The notes beneath the pieces are model-generated. The model did no database searches and was not told the origin of the DNA. It saw nothing but the letters and a program-made list of their open reading frames with translations. Positions 54,616 through 64,000 of a DNA stretch of 64,000 bases are shown piece after piece. Source of the DNA: Acholoe squamosa (Eukaryota; Annelida; Polychaeta; Phyllodocida; Polynoidae); assembly GCA_949317995.1 (NCBI GenBank), contig OX439042.1, positions 14,115,174-14,179,173 of the forward strand, in the 5' to 3' direction. The translations under genes and the position numbers were made by a program. Within the stretch, counting starts at the first letter, position 1, and each line of letters opens with the position of its first letter.

Positions 54616-55429
54616 GTGGCCCACAAGGGTCAAATTGAAGTTGGAGCAAAGAGTTGACTTTCACAAAAAAAGTCCAAACGCAAAATCAATGTTCAAAGTC
54701 AATTTCATTTCATTGCTGTCAAGCTGTCAAGGTGTCAACTCATGAATGCAAGCCCACTTGTGACAGGTATCTTTTGGCTTTGCATGGTACACTCTATGTC
54801 TTTCTATATGTCTATACCAGCAACTACTGGGTAGCTATTGGTTCCCTCACATAATAACTGATGGTTCCATACCAACTAGCTGCTGGTTCCAGCATCCCAT
54901 AACTGGTGGTTCCAACCCACTGTAACTGGTGTTTCCACACCAATCAGCTACTGATACTGGATCCCATACCAAGTAGCTGCTGGTTCCCACACCCAGCACT
55001 TGGTAGTCCCATACACGTTAGTTGCTGTTTCCTGTACCCAGTACATGCTGGTTCCCACACACAGTAGCTACTGCTTCCCACATCAGGTAGCTGCTGGTTC
55101 CCATATAAACTGGTTCCTAACCCAAGTAGTTGCTGGATCCCACACCCTTGCTGGTTCATGTACCCAATACCTGCTGGCTTTCACATAGAGTAACTGGTAG
55201 TGGTTCCCACATCCATTAGGTGCTGGTTCCTGCACTCACTACCTGCTGGTTCCCAAATAGAGTGCCTGCTGGTTCCCACATCAGGTAGCTGCTAGTTCTG
55301 AAAACAGTAGCTGTTGGTTCCCATACAGTAGCTACTTGTTCCCATATCCAGTAGCTGCTGGTTCCGATATAGAGTAGCTACCGGTTCCCATACCTAGTAG
55401 CAAAAGAGTGATCTGGATAAATTCTGGAT

Positions 55430-56765
55430 GAAAAAGGTCATATAAGTCAAAAATGGGCAAATTGGGAAAGTTGCGTGAAACTAGGTCATAAGCAGTCAAG
55501 ATAGTTAAAATTTGTCGAAATAGGTCAAATTGGTTCCAAGTAGGTAAAATTGAATGAAATTAGGTCAGACTAGGATAAATTATGTCAAGTTGGTTGGAAA
55601 TGGGTCAATCAGGTCAAATTCTATCAAATTCGGTCAACGGTGGTAAGAATAGATCACATTGGTCAAAATTAGGTCCAAGTGGGTTCAAATAAGTCAAATT
55701 GGTCAAAAGTAGGTCAATTAAGGTCGAATTATGTCAGAGTAGGTAAGGGTCGAAAATCATAGAAGGTTTGCATATGACGAATTTGGAGGTATTCCAGCCC
55801 CTACTCTTCGAATTTTAGTTTTCCCCTCTATTTCTTTGGCTCAAAGTGTCAGGCTGGATGAGATCTTCATGTTACATATGGGTTTTGATGGTCCCATATG
55901 CATATTTTAGGCTCCAGGGGGGTAAAATGTGCCCAAAATGAACAAAATTGTCTGGGCGAAATTGTGTCTCGGAGAATGACATTTGAGTTACAATCAATGT
56001 TGAGGGCCTAATTTCCTACAGAAACAATCTTCATACCTCCAAGAAAATCTTAGGTCCAGACTAATCTGACCTGTAGATTCAGAAAATCACATTATCATTT
56101 ATGTCAGATGTGTCCTTGCTATTGTAAAAGAAGCATACTTATTAGAATTCTTTTTCTGGGCACATGTCTGGGCGAATGACATGTAAGGCCCCATATGCAC
56201 ATTTTCTATGATTTGTGACCTAAGGATAGGTCAAATATAGCAAAAATATGTCAAATTGGTAAAAGGTAGGCCGATGAGGTGAAATCAGGTCAAATATGGT
56301 AAAAGTAGGTCGAATTGGTCAAAAGTAGGTCAATTAGGTCAAAGTAGGTTAAGATAGGTAAAGTAAGTTCAAATTTTGTTAAAACAGGTAAAATTGGTCA
56401 AAAGTAGGTCCAGTATGTCAAAGTAGGCTAAGGTAGGTCAAATATGGCGAAAATAAGTCAATTTGGTTAAAGGTGGGTCAAGGAGGTTAAATCAGGTCAA
56501 ATATGGTAAAAGTAGGTCAAATTGGTCAAAGGTAGGTCAGTAGGTGAAATCAGGCTAAGATAGGTCAAATTAGGTCAAATAATGGTGAAAATAGGTCAAA
56601 TTGTTCAAAAGAAGGTCAATTAGGTAAGGATAGTTCAAATTAGGTCAAATATCTTAAAATAGGTCAAATCAGTCAAAAGTAGCACGATTAGGTCAAAGTA
56701 GGTTAGAATAGGTCATATTAGGTCAAATATAGTCAAAGTAGGTCAGATTGGTCAAAAATAGTCAA
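55430..56765 (+). repeat. AGGTCA-rich tandem array, left arm
   Basis: Irregular repeats of TAGGTCAAATTAGGTCA, TTGGTCAAAAGTAGGTCA and similar, with several dozen AGGTCA hexamers. Array copies are interrupted by unique sequence from about 55745 to 56225. Confidence 0.9.
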
Positions 56766-57640
56766 AGTCGACCTTATTCTGACAAATTTTGACATAATTT
56801 GACCTAAATGACCTACTTTTACCTATTTCCAGCATATTTGACCTTACTTCACCTATCATACCCTACATTTTGACAAAATTGACCTACTTTTGACCAATTT
56901 GATCTATTTCAACCATATTTGATCTATCCTGACCTTATTGGACCTAATTGACCTACTTTTGATCAATATGACCTGTTTTCACTATATATGACCTTAATTG
57001 ACCGATCCTGACCTAATTGACCTATTTTGACCAATTTGACCTGTTTTCACCATGTTTGACCTAATTTGATTTACTTTGACCTTATCCAGTGGCTTCCACC
57101 ATATTTGACCTAATTTGACCTATCCTACCCTTATTGACCTAATTTTTACCAAGAAGACCTATTTTCACCCTATTTGACTTAATTTCAACTATCCTGACAT
57201 TATTTATCTACTTTTGACCAATTTGACCTAATTTCCCCATATTTACTCTAATTTATCCTATCCTACCCTATTTGACCTGCTTTTCACCAATTTGACATAT
57301 TTTTCCAGCATATTTGACCTAATTTGACCTATCCTACCCTTATTGACCTACTTTTTATCAATTAGACCTAATTTCACCCTATTTGACTTAATTTCACCTA
57401 TCCTGACCTTATTGACCTACTTTTGACCAATTTGACCTATTTTCACCATATTTACTCTAATTTGTCCTATCCTACCCTAATTGACCTGCTTTTGACCAAT
57501 TTGGCCTATTTTCACCATATTTGACATAATTTGACCTATGCTACCCGAATAGACATACTTTTGACCAATATGACCTATTTTCAACATATTAATTGACCTA
57601 ATTTGACCTATCCTGACCCAATTGCCTTATTTTGACAGCT
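56766..57640 (-). repeat. AGGTCA-rich tandem array, right arm (inverted)
   Basis: The same repeat in opposite sense: TGACCTATTTTGACCAATTTGACC and variants. The strand switch is abrupt near 56765 (AGTCAAAG followed by TCGACCTTATTCTGAC). Confidence 0.9.
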
Positions 57641-58318
57641 ACTCTTTTAAGAACTCGCAATTACCTGATGTAGGAACCAGCAGGCACTCTATTTGGGAAC
57701 CAGCAGGAAGTGGATGCAGGAACCAGCACCTAATGGATGTGGGAACCACTACCAGCTAGTCTATGTGGAAGCCAGCAGGTACTGGGTGCAAGAACCAGCA
57801 AGGGTGTGGGATCCAGCAGCTACTTGGGTTAGGAACCATTTTATATGGGAACCAGCAGCTACTGGATGTGGGAACCAGCATGTACTTGGTACAGGAAACA
57901 GCAACTAAAGTGCATGGGAACCACCAAGTGCTGGGTGTGGGAACCAGCAGCTACTTGGTATGGGATCCAGTGCCAGTAGCGGATAGGTGTGGAACCGCAG
58001 TTACAGTGGGTGGGAACCACCAGTTACAGGATGCTGGAACCACCAACTACTTGGTGTGGAACCATCAGTTATTATGTGAGGGAACCGATAGCTACCCAGT
58101 AGTTGCTGGTATAAACTTTGTTCATATAGAAAGACATAGAGTGCACCATGCAATGCTAAAAGATACCTGTCACAAGTTGGTTTTCATGAGTTGACATCTT
58201 GACAGTTTGACAGCAATGAAATGAAATTGACTTTGAACATTAATATTGGTTTTGGACTCTAACTTTTTTGTGAAAGTCAACTCTTTACTTCAACTTCAAT
58301 TTGACCCTTGTGGGCCAC

Positions 58319-58850
58319 TGTAGGTGGGTGTAAACGCAGAGGGAAGTGGGTGTGACCACAGAGGGAACTGGGTGTTGACATAGAGAGAGGTGGGTGTGGA
58401 CACAGAGGGAGGTGTGTGTGGACACAGAGGGAGATGGGTGTGGAGTGAGTGAGTGAGTAATAGATGTTTAACGCCATTTCGACAGCTAAGGTCATATTCA
58501 TGGCAAGAACGACATTACGCAATTTCAGAGGAATGTGTCAGTGCCCGCGCATATGTGCACCACACACATCCTGAGGGGATAGGAAAGATGAGAAGCAGAC
58601 CCTTTTAAGTGGGCTAGGGAAGCCCGAGATGGGTGTGGACATATAGGGAGTTAAGTGTGGACACAGAGAGAGGGGGGTGTGGACATAGAGGGAGGTGGGT
58701 GTGGACACAGAGGGAGGTGGGTGTGTATATAGGGGGAGGTGTGTGTGCACTTAGAGGGGATGTGGACATAGAGAGGATGTGGATGTGTGAGGGGGTGCAT
58801 GTGGACATGAGGCATGTGAGTGTATGTGGATAAAAGGGAATGTATGTACA
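58319..58850. repeat. 22-nt minisatellite, right block
   Basis: The same unit and strand sense as the left block, interrupted at 58448-58625 by the GAGTGAGTGAGT repeat, then decaying into GTGTGGACAT-type sequence toward 58880. Confidence 0.85.
58448..58625 (+). repeat. GAGTGAGTGAGT...ACGCC dispersed repeat
   Basis: GAGTGAGTGAGTAATAGATG, TTTAACGCCATTTCGACAGC, and a tail ending AAGTGGGCTAGGGAAGCCCG. It matches the 19565-19755 copy over its full length. Confidence 0.75.
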
Positions 58851-61800
58851 TAGATGGATGTGAGTGTGGACACATATACAGACATGTAAATATACTGGGA
58901 CAGAAGGGGAATCTGACCATGAGTGTTGCAATCTACAACAACCCTGCATACAAGTAAGTCACCTTCTGCAAGGTGCTTGTGTGAGTTACCCAAATAAAAC
59001 CATAGTGTTGTAGATTTTAATACAATAGTAGAGAATAGTCCTGTGAGACATGGCGCGGCGACTTGTAATCTTGTGTCTAGTTTCAGTTGGTGAGACAGAT
59101 AGGGCATACTATCATCTGGGCTTTTGGTAGTATATAGCACACATTCAACCTGAACTACCCACTGCAGCTAAGTACTAATAGTCTGTAGACTGTTCATTCT
59201 GCATGCACCTCACTCAGCTGCCACAGGGACCTGTCTTATTCAATGTTCAATGCCATAGTCAACAGGTGTGTCATTATGAGTGTACACTGTCTCAGATTGC
59301 CAGGAGCCTGCTCTGCCCCCCCCTGCCCCCTACACACACACCCAACTGCCAATCACTTGTAATAGTCTGTACCTCGTCATGGGCCAGTGGTCAGCAAACC
59401 GGCCAGATCACTCCACCTCTCTGTACAGGGGGAGCACAGTGTAAGTACCCTGGTGTACATACATGTTTTCAGTGTTCCACAAAACCGTTTATACAATGAA
59501 AGGAGTAATCAAATTAATCTTTCATCACCAATAGTAGATACATATTCTGAGATAGCATTATTTCAATGTAAACTAAAAAATTTTCACAGAAAAGAATGTA
59601 GCAGTTCCACAAGGTGGCCTTACACTTCAACCTCCTCCAATTTACAAAAATGCACATATGGCAACACACACTTTAGCACTGATTTCTCCATAGATATCTT
59701 TGACAGTGAATACTTTGTTCAAATACAGAAAATATGATCCAATTGTACCATAACCCACTGAGATAAAACCTGTACTACATATATATAGTAGTTTCAAAAT
59801 GAACAATTCTAAAACAAAGGCTACAGGGATGCATTTCTGAATCTTAAAATGCTCTAATGCTAATCTGCCATAGGGCTCCAAATGATGAAATGTCTTATCT
59901 GCGAATAAAATCAAAAGTATGAGATATATTCTGAAAATTCCTTCACTGATAAGTAAAGTACACACACTGTTGTTATTACATTAGAATAGTGAGCAGGAAT
60001 AGTCCATAGCAGAGGAGCCACAAACAAAAATAGATTGCATGGCCTCCCTATCCCTTACACCGTGGCGACTGTGAACCATACACTAGTCTACTCATCTCAT
60101 GAGTAGTACTCACTAGTCGCCGCGCTAATTAGGCTGGCTGGGAATGGGTACACTGTATAAGAGGTAAGGTAATCAGTACACAAGGTGGGCCCACTATGAC
60201 CTGGATTGGGAAAGGGTCTGACTGCCTCTCACACTTAGTTGTATAGTAGTAGTATGCAGCTGCAATAAGGAGGGCTATTTCTGAACACAGCCAGTGGCCA
60301 CACAATTAGATGTATAGGTTTGCAATCATGCCTTCAGATGTACAATAACACATATTATTGCAAATAAAGATCCAGTCAAGTACTTAGGATTTCTTTTATG
60401 GATCATTGCAAATGCTGGTAAAGTGCTTGAATTAGCATTCATGAATATTGCACACAACAAGGTACAATGCCATTGGTAATATTGAGATACTAGTGTCATT
60501 TCCTATTTAGGATTGTAAGTGCCCTTATGAATAGAGCAGCAAGAAAATGGTGACCTTTGCATGTCATAATGAATAGAAAATGGTGAAAAATGGCAAATTT
60601 ATGCTTACCCACTGTTACCCTCAGTTTTTGGAGACAGGTCTTGTGTCTAGGTGAGCCAGGTGGAAATGACAGCTGAGGTGGGGCAGTGCAGCCCAAACTG
60701 GTTGGTCCTGTTGGTGTTTGGGAGTGTTCAGTAGGTATCAGCAGGGGGTGAGGGGGCACTCGGGTGGTTCTATTTCCATCTGATATGTCACATTCATTTT
60801 TCAAATCATACTTAAATATGTTCTCGATGCACACATGTCATAACATGGTATTTATGTGTTAATAGTCCATTAAATATCACATAGTTATAGTCCATTAAAT
60901 ATCACATAGTTCATAGTGAGTCTATACATGAGGTGTGATGGACCTAGGCATAAACCTGTTACAGTGTATTTTCAATGGATGGAACTATGGCATGCATCCC
61001 ATATGAAGGAAGTCTGGTGTAAATTTGAGATTTCCCCAAATATTTTCCCCCAAAAATGACACAAAAGTGAGTCAGAAAAGTTTTCCATGTGAGTATCTTG
61101 ATGCTCATTTTTGAGAAGATTAATTCTTGACACTCAGCAATGATTGCTGGTCTCATATAAGTACCAGTGGTTAGTGGGGGTGGGGAGGTGTTAAAATAAC
61201 TCTTCAGCACTAAAATTTCATAAGTACCTGTCTTGGATATGGACCAGGGGTAAAGACCAAACCAAATGTCTGCGTATTTATTTAGTACAATGAATAAGGC
61301 ACAGTGAGATTTTGGGCGCTTTTACACGGTTAAGTAGACAGCACAGACAGTGTTAAATGATGCCAGTATATTTTTCATGGGAGGCTGAGTTTAGATATGC
61401 TTTTACATTCACCCATTTATGTATCAGAAATCCCCCTCCCCATCTGACTAAAATGACCTGTTCTGTAAGTGTGTACCACAGGTGGTTTGCCTGCACCCTA
61501 CCACCTTGACAGTCTAAATTTAGCTGACTCTTTACTTAGTGCCCGTAAACAACTTACCATGCCCTATAATCATTGAGTGCCTATTTGCCAGGCCTCTAAA
61601 TGCTACCTAACTCTTTAAGGTCTGCTGATGCAGTAGTGTAACGTGCCCATTGGCTGGCATGTTTTACCGATGAAGACTTGGGGAGTCTGCTTGCCAGCAG
61701 TTCATTGGGGCATCATGCTGATCTTCTCAAAGCTTAAGCATGACGCTTGAATGTAGCCCTGGCTGCATTAATGCATCATGACAACCAAAATGCATTATTG

Positions 61801-61906
61801 CATTAGGGTTAGCCCTTAAAGGGTTCAACTCTGTTCAAGACATGTCTAGGAAACATGCACATTTAGTGAGATATCAATAAGGGTCATAATTATTAGAACG
61901 GGAGAG

Positions 61907-62035
61907 TGAGTGAGTAATAAATGTTTAACGCCATTTTGACATCTGAGGTCATATTCATGGCGAGAACTACATTATGCATCTTCACAGATGAATGTGTCAG
62001 TGCCCATGCATATGTGCACCACACACATATTAGAA
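61907..62035 (+). repeat. GAGTGAGTGAGT...ACGCC dispersed repeat, short copy
   Basis: GAGTGAGTGAGTAATAAATG through CATATGTGCACCACACACAT; the 3' part present in the other copies is missing. Confidence 0.7.
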
Positions 62036-62129
62036 TGGGACACATAATATTATGATTCAATCAACTTTATGTATCAATTTTGTCAGTAGCTTAAGTCAAT
62101 CAATTTTCCTTTTTTTGGGGGGCAAGGCC

Positions 62130-62350
62130 CTCCCTCTTTTTTTTCTGCCTCGCTCTCTTTCTATTTTGCTCTCTTTCTCTCTCTTCCCTCCCTCTATTGC
62201 CTTCCTCTCTTCCTCCCGTTTCCCTCTCCCTTTCTCTCTCTCTCTCCTTTCCCTCTCTCTCTCTCTCTCTCTCTTTCTCTCTTTATATCTATCTCTCTTG
62301 CTCTCTCTGTGCCTCTCTTGCCCTCTCATTTCGTTCCATCTCACACCCTC
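62130..62350. repeat. CT-rich low-complexity tract
   Basis: Mostly TCTC and TTCCC runs. Open frames on both strands (Leu/Ser-rich on plus, Arg/Glu-rich on minus) are compositional artefacts. Confidence 0.9.
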
Positions 62351-62596
62351 TCTCTGTTCTTTGGACCAAACCAGGATTCCATGCTCACACAGAGGCCCCT
62401 GGTGGGCTCTGGCATCTTCACTTTATGCTGAAGAATCAGACTTATGTGTATAAATCTCACTAGAGGGCCCTGTTAAAAACTGGGGAATATAAGGGTAATT
62501 CACGGGATTGTAGGTACTATTCCCAGGATCTTCCCGAGAATATTTGCTCACAGATTCACCAGTCGTTCACGGGTTTTTCCCGTGTCTTGTTTCGAG

Positions 62597-64000
62597 GGAC
62601 AAGACGCTGTGGATAGTCGCTGTCATAATTCTTTTTGTTGTATGTATGTGGACTGTAGCTTCGAATGTAAGCTCCTTCCTAGGATACCAGGTAGTGACAA
62701 ACATCCAAGAAAAGTGGATTAATCTCACTGATCCTAATGGAACTGTCCCACTCCCGACTATTGCTGTGTGCAATCTAAACCAGTTTGGCAGCAACAAATC
62801 TTTCTTTAAGGAGAATGGAATCCCACTCCCAGCAGAATACTACAAAAAGGTGCATGAGATGACGGAATGTGAAAATTGTGATCCAAGATTAAAAAGACAT
62901 GTTAAAATCCTAAAACAGGACCTGATGAGCACCAGGGGGTATTATCAGTATGTGGGCAGAGAAGCAATGGCTAAAATCGGTAATCAGCATTTCGTTCTGA
63001 TTTGTAAAGCCATTGTACTAATGGGATCTACAATAGTAAATTTTCCATGTGAGGACCTCGCTACAAATTACACATTCATCCAGCTTGATTTTGGATTGTG
63101 CACAGCATATGAGGCAAAACAAGAACCAGGCTTCTCAGTGATTGGTTACACTTTCACACTTCACTTGGATAGTTCTTTAGATAACCTAAACACGGAATTT
63201 GAACCATTGGTGTTTCCCCAGCATAACTCCGGAGCCATTGTCTATGCCTTAGACCCCTACATGATCCCAAATACGTTCACACCAATGAGTTTCACTGGCC
63301 CAGGCAGGTACACTCTATTGTATTTGACAATATCAAGGACAGATACACTTCCGCTGCCTTATGCTGATGAGAATTGTGTCTATGCTGAGGAAGCTGACAA
63401 AGTATCATTTCAAGGAAAGCTTTATGGTGATAATTATTATACATGTGTTGCCAGATGTAACTTAGAACACATTGAAAGAGAATGTAATTGCACTGATCTA
63501 TTTGTTCGGAGTGACCCAGAAAACGAACCTCAAAAACATACATACTGTGCCTCAGTCAATCAGTCTGTCTTTGATATGTTCACAAAGGTGATTTGTTCTA
63601 AGAAGGCACAAGTTGATGGATATATCATGTGTCAAAAGAAATGTAACAAAATATGTAAACAGATTAAATACACAATGAGGTCTGCAGCATCAAAATGGCC
63701 GCTACCATCGCAGATAGCTTCATTCTACACCAATATCATACAAAACGATTCTATACTCTCAGAAAAGTATAACGAATTTGAAGACATAGCTCATGGCATG
63801 GCAAATGGATGCAAAAATGTGTCCTATTTGGAAAAGTACATTCTTTCCAAAGCAATTGAGGACAACTTTGCCCTGGTTACTATTTACCTTTCAGATTCAT
63901 ATTACACTCATTTGGAAACCAAGCCTAAAACCACACTTAATGCTTTTATTTCACAACTTGGTGGGTCATTGAATCTGTGGTCTGGAATAACAGTTATACT
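62597..64000 (+). CDS. DEG/ENaC sodium channel, main exon, cut by window edge
   Basis: The frame is open from 62514 to the right edge; I place the exon start after GTGTCTTGTTTCGAG (62596). It encodes a trimeric, probably ligand-gated cation channel of the plasma membrane. Order: TM1 (TLWIVAVIILFVVCMW), the post-TM1 motif PLPTIAVCNLNQF (family: P-x-[VI]-T-[IV]-C-N-x-N), a large extracellular domain, then the thumb with paired cysteines (PYADENC, CVARC, ECNC, YCASV, CQKKCNKICKQIKY, SKWPLPSQ), a beta-strand VTIYLSDSYY, and the pre-TM2/pore start QLGGSLNLWSGITVI. Several N-x-S/T sites are present. It resembles FMRFamide-gated or degenerin-like invertebrate channels; the ligand cannot be told. The usual Gly-x-Ser filter reads Gly-Ile-Thr, and the Gly before LW is Asn. 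TM2 and the C-terminus lie outside the window. The stretch 62514-62596 is also open and contains His-Gly, so an alternative 5' extension is possible. Confidence 0.9.

Larger units (their letters stand above)
54616..58318. mobile_element. 3.7-kb fold-back element with tandem-repeat arms
   Basis: The outer ends GTGGCCCACAAGGGTCAAAT and its exact complement face each other at 54616 and 58318. Inward, three blocks occur in mirrored order: a unique ~215-bp end (54616-54830 / 58085-58318), a block of GCTGGTTCCCACA-type tandem repeats (54830-55400 / 57670-58085), and an array of AGGTCAAATT-type repeats (55430-56765) that flips to its complement at about 56766 (to 57640). The left arm also has a unique insert (~55745-56225). 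The architecture matches fold-back transposons. The element sits inside the 22-nt minisatellite. No transposase ORF is present. Confidence 0.85.
48657..62596 (+). other. Apparent 13.9-kb intron of the DEG/ENaC gene
   Basis: No other channel exon was found between the two exons. Contents: palindrome-rich CACGTGAATTCACGGG sequence at both ends, tRNA-like remnants (49480-49560, 51695-51785), GCATCATG-type repeats (52185-52320, 52795-52860, 61615-61820), the minisatellite and fold-back element (53.8-58.9 kb), and a CT-rich tract. Stretches 49.6-51.6 and 59-61.6 kb look like plain AT-rich intron. Confidence 0.55.

Noticed and set aside
53734-54664. Four overlapping minus-strand ORFs of 119-290 codons rich in HTHLPLCPHPPPS
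   Set aside because: They are translations of the 22-nt minisatellite in rotating frames; no start context, domain or non-repeat sequence supports a gene.
55430-57640. CRISPR array (regular direct repeats)
   Set aside because: Repeats are irregular AGGTCA units without unique spacers, in an animal intron, forming inverted arms; no cas genes.
58614-59140. Minus-strand ORFs of 111 and 129 codons
   Set aside because: Largely the right block of the same minisatellite read in other frames.
59642-59965. 107-codon minus-strand ORF with hydrophobic stretches
   Set aside because: AT-rich intron DNA gives Leu/Ile/Phe-rich frames by chance; no family match, and opposite strand to the channel gene.
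60496-60834. 112-codon minus-strand ORF in the channel intron
   Set aside because: No conserved motif, no splice context matching the channel, composition like surrounding intron.
62052-62463. 133-codon plus and 82-codon minus ORFs (Ser/Leu-rich and Arg/Glu-rich)
   Set aside because: Low-complexity CT tract; composition alone keeps the frames open.

Overview
The window looks like nuclear DNA of an invertebrate animal. A lophotrochozoan, probably a marine mollusc, is my best guess. Reasons: multi-exon genes with GT-AG introns, a recognisable metazoan RBX1 first exon, an ankyrin/DHHC acyltransferase, a peptide-gated-type DEG/ENaC channel, and a very dense load of short inverted-repeat elements, including a GAGTGAGTGAGT...ACGCC repeat of the kind common in molluscs. 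The species call is inference. The gene calls rest on motifs and splice phases read directly from the sequence.

Layout. (1) 1-2907: minus strand, first coding exon of RBX1 (2824-2907) and part of its first intron. (2) 2908-3135: a 228-bp head-to-head promoter interval. (3) 3136-27181: plus strand, a complete ankyrin-repeat DHHC palmitoyltransferase of about 535 residues. Eight constitutive exons are followed by a cluster of FIVE tandem alternative versions of exon 9 and a common last exon. Each version is exactly 166 nt, has the same phases and encodes 55 residues covering TM3, lumenal loop and TM4. This is a textbook architecture for mutually exclusive splicing. It would swap half of the membrane domain of an S-acyltransferase while keeping the DHHC catalytic exon and the ankyrin reader constant. 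It is the most interesting item here. (4) 25.3-38.15 kb: a tandem segmental duplication carrying a decayed copy of the last exon; mobile-element insertions differ between the two copies. (5) 39524-46228: an LTR retrotransposon on the minus strand, with LTRs nearly identical to each other, a retropepsin-type fragment and otherwise broken coding capacity. (6) 48538-48656 and 62597-64000: two exons of a DEG/ENaC channel separated by an apparent 13.9-kb intron; the gene runs off the right edge inside the pore. (7) Inside that intron, 53.8-58.9 kb: a 22-nt minisatellite interrupted by a 3.7-kb fold-back element whose arms are made of tandem sub-repeats, including long arrays of AGGTCA-type half-sites.

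How the parts work together. RBX1 and the acyltransferase share a promoter interval and may be co-expressed. The acyltransferase would bind client proteins through its ankyrin repeats and acylate them through the DHHC site. The choice of exon 9 would tune the transmembrane environment that, in known DHHC enzymes, holds the acyl chain. The remaining sequence is mainly intron, 3' flank and mobile DNA.
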